DNA of 64,000 nt from Strongyloides papillosus (taxonomy: Eukaryota; Nematoda; Chromadorea; Rhabditida; Strongyloididae): the NCBI GenBank assembly GCA_005656395.1, contig SRSI01000013.1, forward strand, positions 496,001-560,000, in the 5' to 3' direction. The position numbers and the translations under genes were made by a program. Of the stretch, positions 12,101-25,445 are shown piece by piece; the stretch's first letter is position 1, and the number at the start of each line of letters is the position of its first letter. The notes under the pieces are model-generated. The model was not told where the DNA came from. It saw nothing but the letters and a program-made list of their open reading frames with translations, and did no database searches.

Positions 12101-13089
12101 CTAATTAGAGATAAATATGCAATTACTAACTTTCTTTTGATTTTTAGTGAAATCATTTTATATACATTTAAAAATAAGCTTTTTTATTAAAAAAATGTAA
12201 ATACTTATATTTATTCACTAATGATAAAATGACAATTATTAATAAGATAACGTGAGATAAATATATGTATAGACGAATGTATATATATGTACAAATCGTC
12301 GCGTTTTAGAATGACTAACAATATTATATTGGTCAAGTTAGCATACTCTATTTTAATAAAGATTTAAAGTGGTATTTTTGACTAAAATACAAAAAAAAAT
12401 TTAAAGTTATTTTTTTTATAATAACTTAAAAATTAGTAATATTTTTTAATATTATCTGGCTAGTGTCTGTAACGTATACCCTTATTCTTAGTAGATTTTT
12501 AAGAAGGGGTTATCTCATTCTAACGATTTTTTATTACAACGTGTGCTAAATCATTTTGTCTTGAAAGGAAAAGATGCAGTTATTAGTAAAAATAGATTTT
12601 CATGAAACAATTACTTTATTTATACAGATTTAATAAATAAGAAAGGGGAATATTAACTTTATTGAAAACAGAATAATGAGAGGAATATGGCCAGCACATT
12701 GTTAGATCATTTATTAATAGTCACATGTTTTAGTTATGATATGTTTATGATTCATATATAATTTTTATAAAACTATTATCATAAATTATTATTAATTCCT
12801 TTTTAATATAATTAAAATATATCAAAAAATACATTGAAAAATTTGTTCTATTTATTTATATTTAATGAATGTTTAAAATTATACAACTGACATTATTACA
12901 TTTTATTACACCTAAAAATAATTTAATTTTTTTCTAGTTTAAAACAAAAATTTATATTATTAAAAATAATTATTATTATAAACATTAGTATGAATATGAT
13001 CTGTCTTCTCAAATCATTAGGTATTTATTGAATATAATATATTTTATAATTTTTGATAAAATTTTTCTATAAGTCTTTTAACTTAATAA
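6193..13089. other. 7-kb AT-rich intergenic region, no credible gene
   Basis: Very AT-rich throughout. The longest frames are short, rich in Lys, Ile, Asn and Phe, and lack splice support. Two islands of higher complexity stand out: 10,830-11,140, with a bulged 10-bp stem, and 11,758-11,806, with a 10-bp stem. The promoter of the SLC22-type gene at 13,090 must lie at the right end, and that of the amino-acid transporter at the left end. No tRNA-like cloverleaf was found by eye. Confidence 0.5.
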
Positions 13090-15945
13090 ATGGGTAACCT
13101 CGATTTTGTTAAAAATTCAATCACAGAAATGAAGAGTGAAAAAAAACCTCTTCTAAATTCTAAAACAAATTTATCATTTAATAATAAATTAAATGCCGAT
13201 AAATTGGTAACTTTTTTCATTCCCTGTCATAATATACATATTTTTTAATTATAGATATATGAATTAGTTGAAAGCTTAACACCATCATCATCTGTTGGTG
13301 GACAATTACCAGGAAAGTCATTTAATATAGAAGTTGTAAATAAAAACTTATCACCATCACCTTCGCCAGGAGCAATCGGTACACCATCTCATTTTTTACC
13401 ATTAGAACAACAAGTATGTCCAGCATTAATATACTCCGAACCGGCATTAAATGAAAATTTTCATAATTATGAACAACCAATTAGAATATCAGCATTTTCT
13501 GAGACAGCTCTTCAACATCTTTATGACCAAGATGTTAACGATGATGTCCCACCATCAGAGAATACCTCATCATTTGATGTTAATAGAATACGTCGTAATA
13601 AAAAAAATCTTGGCAGGGAATCTGTGGTACAGTCTAATGCTACATTAGCATATGGTGAATCAATACAATCTGTTATCACAACAGCTACACTAACAACGGG
13701 TACAAATCAACATAAGCAATCTTTTAGTACACGAGAAATTCGTGAACAACATATGGAGATACAGAAAAAGTATAGACCATCCAAAAAAAGAAATTTTACT
13801 GATCCTGTTGATTTTGAAGGTATTCTTAATATTATTGGTGGTTGTTCTTGGTGGCAAATGTGGGTATATTTGTTAATTAGTTTCCAACAGATACCTCATG
13901 CAATGTTTAATTTAAATGTAGTGTATATGATGTATCAACCTGATCATTGGTGTCAGGTTGACGGGTTTGAAGATAGTTATAATTCATCAATTATATATAA
14001 ATGGAATTTAACTGATGCGATGAATACACCAATTGTTTTTAATCAAACAAATATTAATCAACGTGATATTAATTACTACCATGACCAATGTAAATATTTT
14101 GATAGAGGTCCTGAAAGGTATCGTCAACTAAGGCAAATGAGTTTAAAGGATGCAATATTAGATATTGAGAGAGAAAAAAATGACCCTAATTATAAGCCTA
14201 TTAATTTAACAAAATGTAAAAAATGGATGTATGCGGATGATGTTATGACGAGGACGATTGTAACTGAATGGAATTTGGTTTGTGAATATAATTTTCATCG
14301 TGCTCATGCTCATTTATTTTATGCATTTGGTTGTCTTGTTGGATGTATGTTAGGCGGTGCAGCATCAGATAGGTATGGAAGAAAGCCAACTATTGTTGGT
14401 TTTGGTATTTTGTCATCAATTTTTGGCTTAATCCTCCCATACTCAACTTATTTTCCAATGTTTTTACTATTTCGTTTTTGTGGTGCTATATGTAATGAGG
14501 CTGCTGATCTGGCAGCATACATTTTATGTATGGAGGTAACAGGTACGCGTTACCGTGCCATGGTTGGTAGTTTACTACAAGCCCCATGGGCTGTTGGTTA
14601 TGCAATGTTAGCATTAACTGCATACTATTGTAAATCTTGGCAACATGTTCAACTTATTACAGCTGCTCTTCATACAGTAGCAGTATGTTTGATTTGTGTT
14701 CTCCCTGAATCTCCACGATGGTTAATTGTTAATAATAGAGTGGAGGAAGCGGAAAGATATATTCGGAGAGCTTGCCAAGAACCCCCATTTCCATTTTCAA
14801 TGTGTATATTTAATAAATCGTCACTCCCATGTGATCTTGAGCTTGTCAAACATGCTGAACAAAGGCAATGGATTCAACAGAATCAAAGAGCAAATCTATT
14901 TCATGTATTTAAAAGCAAAGCATTATGTGTTCGATCAATTGTTATTTGTATAGTTTGGGTTGCAACATGTTTAGTATACTATGGTTTAGTAATTGCATTT
15001 TCTGATCAATCAAGTCCAGGAAAAATTTTATTTAGTGGTAATTTTTTTATTAATAATGCAATAGCTGGAGCTGTTGAGTTACCAACATTGATAGGATGTG
15101 TTTATTTGATGAAGTATGGAAGAAAGAGGGCGCAAATGATTTCATTAATTGGTGCTGCTATACTAATTTTTATTGCTATGATTGCTGTTCATAATGAAAG
15201 TCATGATGTAAGTACTTTTTAATTTTAAAACCTAATTAATTAAATATTTATTCTTCCAGATTGCTATTGTCACAATGCTTGGTGGTAAAATATTTATCCA
15301 AGGTGCCTTTAATATTTTATATATATTTACCTCAGAATTGTATCCGACGGTCATTAGAAACAGTGCTGTTGGTTTTAATTCAATGATAGCTCGATTCGGT
15401 TCTGGTGTTAGCTCGTATATTGCAATTTTATCAGATGTAACATTACCTATTGTACCAATGATGATATTTTCTTGTTTTTCATTATTTGCTGGTGCCTTAG
15501 TTTTAATATTACCAGAAACATTAGATCGACCACTACCTGATACACTACAAGATGCTGTTACATTTCTTAAAAATGATGATAAATATCATTGTTACAGTTT
15601 TGGTATTAGTAGTAAAAAACAAACTTCTGCAAATAATTTAGGAGAGAAAAGTAGTGAGAAGGAGAGTGACCAAAAAGAGAAGAATGAAGATATTGATGAT
15701 TATTTACCAATTGCTCATGATACTATTAAAGAACTACCAGATGTTAGTATGGGAAAGAGAAGACGAAGATTGGTGAATACTGGAAGTCGAAGACTAAGTT
15801 CAGATTTTATGTCACAGGTAAATTAAAAATATAAATTTTTATCCTATTTTTATTTTAGTTGAGCTCTCGAAATACCTCTTCATCATTGAATAGCGATCTA
15901 AAGGAAACTGATATTCCAGAACATTTAAATGAACTACTTGATTAG
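13090..15945 (+). CDS. SLC22-type organic cation/anion transporter (MFS) with long N-terminal extension
   Basis: Four exons: 13090-13206, 13255-15207, 15260-15817 and 15859-15945. All are in frame, giving 904 aa. Residues 1-235 are hydrophilic, Ser/Pro/Thr/Asn-rich and cytosolic. The MFS core starts with TM1 near 236-256. A large Cys-containing extracellular loop of about 130 aa follows, with NxT/NxS sites, as in organic cation transporters. The loop 2-3 signature GGAASDRYGRKP is at about 406-417, and the SLC22 motif PESPRWL follows the sixth membrane segment. Exon 3 carries the last TM helices (FTSELYPTVIRN is the family's TM10-11 link) and begins a charged C-terminal tail. The predicted job is uptake or efflux of small organic ions such as carnitine, choline or drugs at the plasma membrane. 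Family members are usually about 550 aa, so the 235-residue leader is unusual. Substrate cannot be told from sequence. Confidence 0.9.
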
Positions 15946-16267
15946 GAAACCTTAAAATTTGTGTACATAAAAAATTAATTTAAAACCGATGTATTAAAAG
16001 AAATAAATTATTACATAGGATAGTACTTTTATATTTTTCTTTATAATTAACTAATAACTATCTTAACCTTTTATGGTTATAAATAAAACTCTACTTAATT
16101 AACATATTGGTTATATGAACGAATATCACAAGCAAATAATTGTATTTCTGATATTTTAGTTATACTTAAAAGAAATTGATCTATCATGATAAAAAGCAAA
16201 ATAATATCTTAACAACATTGAGAATCGTACATAATAATTCGTAAAGTATTTTAATTACTATCATTTT
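15946..16267. other. Intergenic between convergent genes
   Basis: 322 bases between the stops of the SLC22-type gene (+) and the glutaminase gene (-). AT-rich, with AATAAA signals on both strands. Nothing else seen. Confidence 0.5.
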
Positions 16268-18917
16268 TCATTCATCAAGTGAGTAGGATCTAATGACAAT
16301 AGATTGTCTACGATGATAGTTGTCTGATGATTCTTCACTAATATCATTTAACATTGATAACCCATTATGATCTTCGTCTTGCTCACTAGTTCCACCGGAA
16401 TCAGAATCAGTATTTCTTATAGTATCATTTAATTCAGTAGTTGTTATAATATCATCATTTCTAAAATATTATATCATCAATTATTATGCGTAACTGTATG
16501 TAGTATACCTTTCTTCATGAATAACAGCATCAACTGTAGTCTCACGTGTTATTGTTTTACGCCTTCTTGTACTATATGTATATAAAATTTTTGCACATTC
16601 TTCTTTGCCAAAAGCTTTTGCTTCATCATATGGTGTTCTTCCCCATCTAAAAAAGTAAATAGTAATATAAACAAAAGGATATTTTTTCAAACCTGTCTTG
16701 TGAAGCATGATTTACTTTACCAACAGTGAGCAAAAATTTTACTAAATTTGGATGGCCTTCGCAAGCAGCTAAATGAAGGGCTGTTCTACCATCATAATCA
16801 GACATATTTAAGTTAGCGCCTTGTAAATAAAGACGACGCACAGTTTGAATTTCACCATTTTTTGCAGCATATAATAGGGAAACGACTAGATCAGTATCCT
16901 TATTACCAACTCTCCTTCTTGGATCTATTTTTTTCTCATCAGTATGGAGTAATGAATCATAATTATGGAAATTAAATGTTTCTATAAGTCGTTGACAAAA
17001 TTTAACGCCTCTTACTGTATTTCCTAAACGGTCTAATGGTGGTGACCAAAGACAAATTCCCATGAGATTAGGAATCACTACTATCATGGCTCCGGAGACT
17101 CCAGATTTTGCTGGCAAACCAACATGAAAACTAAATTGTCCACTATAATCATACATACCACATGAATACATTAATGATAGTACATCACGACATGGTCTTG
17201 ATTCAACACATTTTTTATATGTTAAAGGACATACACCACCATTAGCTAATGTTGCAGCCATAACAGCAGCACTATCACAATTAGTTTCAAGTGAACATAA
17301 CTGGAAGTAAAGATCTAATGTTTCTGTAAGATTTGTCATCTCTTTTGGAAAACAACCATTTTCTTTCATATAGTAAGATAATGAATAATTTCTATCGGCT
17401 GTGGCTCTTTCAGATAGGAATGTTGCATTATTAAAACCAATATAACCTCCACCTGCAAGTTTTCTATATTGATCTAACACAAAATCATACCTATCAGCCA
17501 TAGATAGTTCTCTTTTTAACAGTGACGTCACAATAATTGCACCTGCATTTATCATTGGATTGTGGGGTTTCCCTTGATTGTCTAGGCAAATTTCATTAAA
17601 TAACCTTCCTGATGGCTCATGTCCAACATAGCTATGCACCACATCTGCACCAACATCAGATGCTGCTATAGCGTAGTTGAAGGCCTTTGAAACTGATTGA
17701 AAACAAAATGCTGATTTACTATCACCAAGTGAATACCTTTGCCCATCAATCGTACAAATAGACATACCCCAACGATTTGGTGATTGTCTAGCTAATTGTG
17801 GAATATATGTTGCAACCTTACCGTCGGTTTCATTTTTTAAACTATCAAATATGTCTTTAATTCTTTTTATAAATTCGGACCAATTTGGAATGACAAGTTG
17901 ATTTCTTAGTGCTTGTGATATTAATGCAATACTTGGTTGAATGCATCTGAAATCATTATATATGTACATTAAATTTTTTTGCTTACATTTTAAATTTTTC
18001 ACGACTAAGGCGATTGTGTCGAGTATCACAATCATCACCACTCTCCTGTTCATATAGCATCATTTTTTCGATTGTTTGTTTCATGCGTGGATCATCATCA
18101 CGAATTCCAAAACTTTTTAATACGGAAATTAATTTTCCCATTGAAGCCTCCTCAGTTGATCGAATACGGAAAAGTTCAAAAATTAAATCTTCTTGAGATG
18201 ATTTTTTAAATTCATATGAATGATTAAGTCCCTCCATTGTTTCATTCATGATTTGGGCAACAGAATGCTTACGATTTAGTATATCACCTATTGCCTTTAC
18301 TAAATTTTATTTATATTATAAATTATTCTGTTAAAAATAGAGAAACATACATGTTTGTTCTGAATGACGATATTCCTCAGAGGTACTTGTTATTGATGTC
18401 ATACTATGAGATCTTTCAAGAATCTAAAATATTTTATATTCAAATAGATTTTTTGAATTTATTCTAAAATATCATAAAAACAAAAAATTTTTGGTATAAA
18501 AAGACTGGTAAGAAAAATTGTGATCAAGGTAAGAAAACCCAATATATATATGTTATACAACATATTTAATTATCTAAACTATACATTAAAGTGTAGTCTA
18601 ATTAAAAAAATAGCGATCTATTAAATTTCACATAAATGCTTAAACTATGAAAATATTGTCACTGGTTAAGTTGAAAGGAATAGAATTAATTTTTTAAATA
18701 GAATGTACGAAAAGTTAAAAAATAAATAAAAATCACATGTGATAAACTTTTTAGAAGGGAGACTTTATGTCTGTAGACTTATTAAATAATTATAAGCTGA
18801 TTAGTAAATATTTAAAATATTTATAAATTAAATATAGCTTACCTGAGAAATTATAGTGTCTGTTGGAGATTCACTAAATGAAGATGAATCTTTTTGGTAC
18901 TCTGCAAGGTCTTTCAT
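16268..18917 (-). CDS. Glutaminase, kidney/liver type with ankyrin repeats
   Basis: Six exons: 18843-18917, 18351-18423, 17987-18299, 16693-17946, 16509-16646 and 16268-16460. All phases join, giving 681 aa. The enzyme hydrolyses L-glutamine to glutamate and ammonia, normally in mitochondria. The serine-dependent glutaminase core shows Ser238 and Lys241 in FQSVSK and Tyr201 in YIPQLA. The 37-residue Tyr-to-Ser spacing matches human GLS (Tyr249/Ser286). Further active-site context is present in NPMINAGAI, the ERATADRN segment and SGQFSFHVGLPAKSGVSG. Residues about 530-615 are ankyrin repeats (DGRTALHLAACEGH, then DRWGRTPYDEA). The N-terminal 150 residues match the helical GLS region ahead of the catalytic domain. 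The C-terminal tail is Ser/Asp-rich. No clear Arg-rich mitochondrial presequence is seen, so targeting is uncertain. C. elegans has several glna genes and I cannot assign which. Confidence 0.93.
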
Positions 18918-20777
18918 TTGAAATATTTCTTTATAATATATGTTTAAATTTAAAATATGTCTTTTTCCTAAAATAAATTGTTATATAACTTACTTAAACT
19001 AATTAAGTTATTTGAAAAAAATTAAAGTTAATAAATAAATATGTTAATAAAAATTGAAATGTTTTTATTTATTACCAAATAGATTATTTGTTAAAATCTT
19101 GGAAAACACCAAACCATTTTTAAGACATGTACTTATAATTCTTTATTTTTTTATATAAATGAAGTCATATGATAAGAAAAATAATCAAGAATAATTTTAA
19201 TCAAAAAATAAAACTTCTTCCATTAGAAATTTTTAAAATTACTTTTTTATGATTAAATATAACCTTAAATGCTATCATTGCAATTTTGTACAATCATGAA
19301 TCAAAAAACTTTTGATTTGGAATTAATTATTTATAATAATATATCATATTTAATTTTGTTATTTTTTTGTTTAATAAGACAAACATGTTAAATATTATTG
19401 AAAATAAAAAAAAATGAAAAAGACATGGCAGCTACAGTAGACGTAATAAAAATAATAAGAAAATATAATCTTCTTTAAGTATAATTTAATAAAACACGGT
19501 GGAACTTGCAAAATTATTTCTTATATCATTTCATCAAAATCTTCTATTTTGTTTTTAAATAAAAGAACTTAACAAAATAACTTTTTTTACTCGTATAGTT
19601 TTACGTCATGTTATTTTTATCGTGGATAAAAATAAAATGATATACTTTAAATTGTATACTACTTCTTGTTAAAAAGAAATTGTGCAAAAAGGAAATCAAA
19701 TGGCAATGCACTAATTTTATTTTTTAAAAAATAATTAAAACAAAAGTTTGTAGAAATAATTTAAAGTTTTTTATGAATATAAAGTAAAATTATTTGTAAT
19801 CTTTATAATGAATGGAAAATTGATATGTAATGTGATAAAAATTTTTATCTATATTTATACAATAAGCAGAAAAGAAATACCTCAATTTTGGAATTTTTGT
19901 GCAAACAACTAATTATTTAAAGTTTTAAAATAAAGTGTAGAAGATTTGAACAATAATATTATAGCAGCATTTTTTATGGGAATATAAACATTACTAATAG
20001 TTTTAGATTCTTTATACTATTTAATTTAAAAGATTATCCAAGAAATTATTTAATCTGCGTGGTATGCTAAGAATTTATGAACATCAACTACCTAAAATTT
20101 TTTTATAGTAACGTAGTAAAAGTCTTTAAATTTTTTAGTAAATAAAGTAGCCATGTGATTAAAGGGTAAATTTGAACAATATTTTAACACTTTTCTAATT
20201 TTTTATCTTCTAAGAAAAGAAAAATATTTATTAATTTTATTTATTATGTTATTTAAAAACAAGGGTTTTTATTTTCATTAAAAATTAAATACACTTAATT
20301 TTATAAATCAATTTGTCGTATTATTCATTTTCAATAACAATATTAAAATAGTAATTAATTTAATAAGTTAATATCATACATAGTTAGAATTGGATTATTA
20401 TTTGTTGGGATTAGAGAATTAGAAAAAAAAGTTGTTAATATCGGTATAACGTATTAATTTTTTTTTGCTTTTAAATTAAACGCCATTTTTAAGTGCACTT
20501 TTTAGATGTACTTAAAAAGAAGCCTATAGACGCTTTTAAACTATAGATTTATAATTATTATATAAGTACTTTTTTGCTAAATTTTTAAAAAAGTAAGTAT
20601 TGTTCTTTTTTGCCATTGAAAATTATCAAGTAGATTTTTAACAAATTTTATTCTACAAACAGGTATTAAAACAGTTATTTATCTTGTCTATATTTACTTT
20701 AAAAATTTTTAACAAATTAATTACTTCAATCTTTTAAAGTAAATAAAATAATTTTAAAAATTATTTCTTCATTAAAA
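18918..20777. other. Intergenic, divergent region
   Basis: 1.86 kb between the glutaminase start (-) and the small membrane protein (+). AT-rich. One 17-codon frame near 19,425 is too short to support. Presumed promoter DNA for both genes; no site recognised. Confidence 0.5.
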
Positions 20778-21053
20778 ATGGCACAAACTCAAGATTTATA
20801 TTTTATTGATTATTTTGCACCAGTAATATTGGTTCTTTTATTTTTTTTACTCATCTTTATAATATCATTTACCTGTATTAATTTCTTTTGTATCTCCAAG
20901 GATGATGAATTGACAATTTTTGATAATTTTGGTGCTAAGAATCATTTTAGATTGGGACCGCATTCTTTTAAAAAAATTGAAGAAATCAAGGGAAGAAAGA
21001 AACTTATACATGCTGATGAGAGTAACTGTACAAATACTACAATTAAAATGTAA
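20778..21053 (+). CDS. Small single-pass membrane protein, hypothetical
   Basis: Single-exon frame of 91 aa. The N-terminal 13 residues are polar (MAQTQDLYFIDYF). A strongly hydrophobic segment of about 22 residues follows (PVILVLLFFLLIFIISFTC), then a Cys-containing juxtamembrane stretch and a basic/polar tail of about 50 residues with Lys-Lys and Gly-Arg-Lys-Lys runs. This suggests a single-pass membrane protein with a cytosolic C-terminus by the positive-inside rule. The tail has balanced codon use unlike flanking AT noise. An AATAAA lies about 130 bases downstream. There is no clear trans-splice acceptor near the ATG. Family unknown. Confidence 0.55.
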   Translation: MAQTQDLYFIDYFAPVILVLLFFLLIFIISFTCINFFCISKDDELTIFDNFGAKNHFRLGPHSFKKIEEIKGRKKLIHADESNCTNTTIKM

Positions 21054-22934
21054 TCCATTGAAATATGTATGAATATAAGAATACTACAATTCATACAAAA
21101 AAAGATATAAAAATCCTTATTTTTACAACAGTTTTATTCTACAAGGTGTTAATGTTTTGCTATGCTAGGTAAAACAATTTAATGAATAAAAATACTATGT
21201 TGCACTTGTATAATTCAAATGCTTTAATTTTTATTTTATTATAGAAATTTTTTTATTAATGTACTTTTATTATAAATAAATTTATTCATTTACTTAAATA
21301 GATATTATTTATGAAAACAACAAACATTATTTAATGTCAGTGAGGATGTTAAATTATTACTAAAATTTAATATATTAAAAAATATTATATGTATATTTCA
21401 ATCTGCGCTATTATTTACTATAAACTTGATAATAACTTTTACTTATTAATAATATGCAAATAACTTATTTTTAGACTAATCTTACCATTAATTTCTTACA
21501 AAAATATTTTTTAATATATTACATGGTTTTTTTTACATTTTAAAAAACAACTTAAATATGATATTTATAAGTAGAACTTTTTAAGAGGATAAAATTCTTT
21601 TCTCTAATACCGCAAAAAATATTACCTAATATGATAATATATTTTTTGTAAATAATTTAAGATTTAAAAAAAGCTTCAATTAATATAAAAGAATAATTTT
21701 TTCTATATCAGTCAACCAAATGATTGTTGTTCTTTTTAGATTTTAACTTTCCACGATTTTTTTTTAATCTACGTAGATTTTGGCAACCATTTTAAAAGAT
21801 TTTAGAAAATGACAAAGCAATGTATCTCCATTCAATTTTTTACCATAAATAACTAAATTCAAATATTTAGAAAAATCCCAGGAGAATATTAAATTTAAAC
21901 CTGTATTTATCATTTAATTTTATTTCAAAAATCATTTATATTCAATAATTAAACATTTGCTCTTTAATGGTGTAACAAAACTTTAAAACAGACTCAATTT
22001 TTTAAATTTCCCATCCGATGGTAAATTCTCTGATAACAAAAAATATGATTTCAAAAATGAATAAATTGACATTTAATCAATTGAATAAATTGATAACTTC
22101 GCCTCCTATACTCAATTTTACATTGTCATATGAAATTTTTTTTAAAATATAATGTTTTATCAAAAAAGCATAATTAAATGGTTTATATTTTATAAAATTC
22201 ATTCAATTGGTGTTACATTTATTTTCTTTTTAAACAACAATAAAACTAAATTGCTACTAGTGAATAGAATTTGTGTCCAAAAAATATACAAAAAATTTTA
22301 TGGTTCTCATTATTTTTTATATATGAAGGATATATAATTGTTGGATAAGGAAATTTCCTTTGATTAAAAATTTGCATTAAATTTTATACCTTCAAAAGAG
22401 TTTATTTAAAAATGTGTTTAACATCTAATGGATTCCAAAGCAAATTTCGTTTAAATTAAATACAAAATTATACGTCAACTAATTGGGGTAACAAAATGCT
22501 AAAAATTTGTTGATAAAATTTTTTCATATTCATAATCGAATATTTTAGGCACTTTAAAGCAGTAGAAATTTCCAAGAAATTAAGCATATCCAAAAATGGT
22601 GCTAAAATTTTGTGAACACGAGCGAAACAGTAAATGTTCCAATATATGAGATGATTTTTAAAATCAATTAGGATCATTTTTTGAAGTGTGATTTTTCTTA
22701 CTATTTTATCTTTCCAAACTTTAATCGAGCTGCGTAATTGATAAATTTCATTATCTGTAAAAAAATTTTATGAACATATAAAAAAATCATAAATAATGAT
22801 ACATTATTATAGTGCACATTCATCTATTACGTCATCTAAACGGTATATTTTTATTTAATAGACAAATATAATAAATATACAATCATTTGTAGATAAAATA
22901 AAAAAACATCACAGAAGCGATATATCTAATACAG
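21054..22934. other. Intergenic between convergent genes
   Basis: 1.88 kb of AT-rich DNA up to the lin-45 stop. Frames near 22,152-22,337 (+) and 22,468-22,677 (-) are Ile/Lys/Phe/Tyr-rich without domain or splice support, and I treat them as chance. Confidence 0.5.
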
Positions 22935-25445
22935 TTACATTGACGATGTTGGCACATACGTAAATAGGGGAGTTGATGGTGGTTGATTTTTAGTTGTGTT
23001 AAGTAAGTCAATTTTCCCAGACTCCTCAAGCCTATTTAAATTTGGAGCACTTATTGATTTTTGCAGTTTTGGAAGATTTCTCTTGATATCTTGCAATGTT
23101 CCTAAAATAATTTGAAAATTTGGTCTCTGTTCTCTTTCATATTGAATACAATTTTTAACTAAAACCTTCATTGATTTAGGACACCCACGTCGTAATTTTT
23201 TTAAATCGGGCTTTAGTTTTCCCATACCAACCATAAAAAAGATTGCATCTCTATTATTAATACCCTCATATGGTAAACTACTACTCAATAATTCATAAAG
23301 AACAATACCAAAAGCATAAACGTCTGAATAAATAGTATATGGGTCTTCAACCTTCATTCGGATAATTTCTGGAGCCATCCATAAAATCGATCCTGTAGGC
23401 CGTTGTTTTAATTTATCATCACTCCATGTTTGTTTAACGGTAGCTAAACCAAAATCTCCTATTTTAACAGTACCATCAGATGTTATAAAAATGTTATTAG
23501 ATTTTAAATCACGATGAATGATTCCTTTTGAATGTAAATAACCCATACCATTTGACACCTGTTTTGAAATATCAATAATTTTTGATATATCTAATTCCCA
23601 CTTAGGTTCGTTAACATGTAAATGTTTATATAAACTTGATCCTTCACACCATTGTGTAACAATACATAACTCTGGTGTCCTACACCACCCCATAAATAGT
23701 AATACATTTCCATGTCTAATATACTTTAATACAGCAACCTCATTTTTAAATGCAACTAATTGTGCCTCAGATGGTTCACCTCGTGTATTAATTTTTTTAA
23801 TAGCAACAGGTCCACAATAATGACCTCTATAAACTGTTCCAAATGATCCAGATCCAATTTTTGCACCAAATTCAACACGTTCTTTAGATATCTCCCAACA
23901 ATCTTTAGGCGCAATTCTTCTTGTATCATAATTCCCTGCCAGTATTTGATTTGTTGTTGATGCAGTTAAAGAGAACTTAGAATCTGTAATGAATGTTTTC
24001 ATGAATTAGTTAATTAAAAAAAAATAAAAGGGTAGAAAAAATAATTATTATAACAAAAATTTTTTTTAATAAAAACAGACAAACATGAAGCATATTATTA
24101 CAAAACAAGAAGTTTGTACTTACTTCCAACAACATCAAAACCAAATGGCATAAATTTTTCAGAGAAGAAAGAACCTGAATCTTTTGTTGGAGGTGCTGAT
24201 AATGGTTCATAAGCTAATGGATTTCCAAGGAGAAGTTTTGGCACATCTTGTTTTTGACATGGACTTGAACACGTGGAAGTAGGCATTGAAATTAAACTTC
24301 CAGAAGTAGGACCAGAGTGAGGTGAATCAAATGATGGATCATAATTGTTATTTGAATTTGGGTTAAGATGCCTTGAAGAAGGCCTATGGGAAATTTTTTT
24401 AATTAAAGCATTATTGCGCTTTAAATTTGGAGAATTAAGATCTCGTGAAGATGACATATAAGAAAAGCCAAAGTTAGAGTAGGAGGCTGAAAAAATAAAC
24501 AATGGACAAGAAAATTTTTATTTTTCCTTAATATAATTTTTATTGTTATTTATTAAAACATTAAATAAAATTTTTTTGTTATTTTTTTAAAAAATTTATA
24601 AAAAACATACCTGAATTTGTCATTTGTAGATCCTCTAAATGTTTAAGTGGAATTGTATCATTTAAATTATAATTATCTTCAATAATATTAATGTTAGGTG
24701 TAGAAGAAGAAATTTCCCTAGTATTTGGAGCATTGTGAAGAGATCGTATAGCATATTTTTCATTTATTTCATTTCCGTTATATCGTGTTTGATGTTGACG
24801 GAGAGCTGATTGTCTTTTTAAAGATTGCGATGTCATTTCCTCTAATGAATATGGTGGACTACTTTGTAAAGGGGTATGTAATGATTCTAGAATATTAGAT
24901 GCTAATTTTGCTGTAGGATCATCTCCATATGATTCACAAGCTTTCATAAGCTCCGAATAACATTGAGGATTTTCCTTAAGTTGTTTAATTAAATCACAAT
25001 ATTCAGGTACATTATATGAACATTTTTGATGAAATTGAAAATTACATAATGTACATCTAAATCCATTTAGTAGTATTAGTTTATGACAATGGTCACAATA
25101 AGGAACAGTAAAAAATGTTTTCCTTTCAAAATTATGTCTTATAGTCATTGATAAGTTAATAAAGTCAGAATGTACCCATAATTCTTTGCGTGGTAATAAA
25201 GTAGCTAATTCAAAAATATCCAGATTTAAATCAATCTGGTCAGATTGAGGATTTTTGTCCACTGTCACTGTACACAATTCTGGTTGAATACCCCTTTTTT
25301 GCAATATTAAACTTATAGCTTTACCAACAGTTATACCATGTCTAGCTGCCAATCGTGACCTGGTTCCAAATGGCAAATGTAATAATATGGTTTGCTCAGT
25401 CATAACTGAATGGTATTTTTGCAACAATACTTTGACCAGGGTGTA
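22935..25445 (-). CDS. lin-45: Raf serine/threonine kinase (LIN-45/BRAF orthologue)
   Basis: Exons 24611-25445, 24124-24486 and 22935-23983 join in frame. From the ATG at 25403 this gives 734 aa. The kinase links Ras to MEK in the Ras-ERK pathway. Order of domains: Ras-binding domain (residues 1-77), C1 zinc finger (His90 to Cys136, with the C-x2-C pairs in place), a Ser/Thr-rich linker with a 14-3-3-type site ISSSTPN (229-237), then the kinase. Kinase landmarks are GSGSFGTV (about 430-436), catalytic Lys448 in VAIKK, HRD 542-544, DFG 562-564, and the activation loop ending [11 protein letters not shown] second 14-3-3 site, KSISAPN, sits near Ser697 behind the kinase domain, as in all Rafs. 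A TTTTTTTAG acceptor at 25446 sits ahead of 14 more in-frame codons. The gene is therefore either trans-spliced there, or has an upstream exon supplying a further N-terminus (worm LIN-45 is longer). Confidence 0.95.

Noticed and set aside
12477..12516. Possible hairpin (ACCCTTATTCTT with AAGAAGGGGT)
   Set aside because: Needs an internal gap and mismatches; not clearly better than chance.
22152..22677. Two short frames downstream of lin-45
   Set aside because: Composition is that of translated A/T noise and neither has a supporting neighbour or signal.
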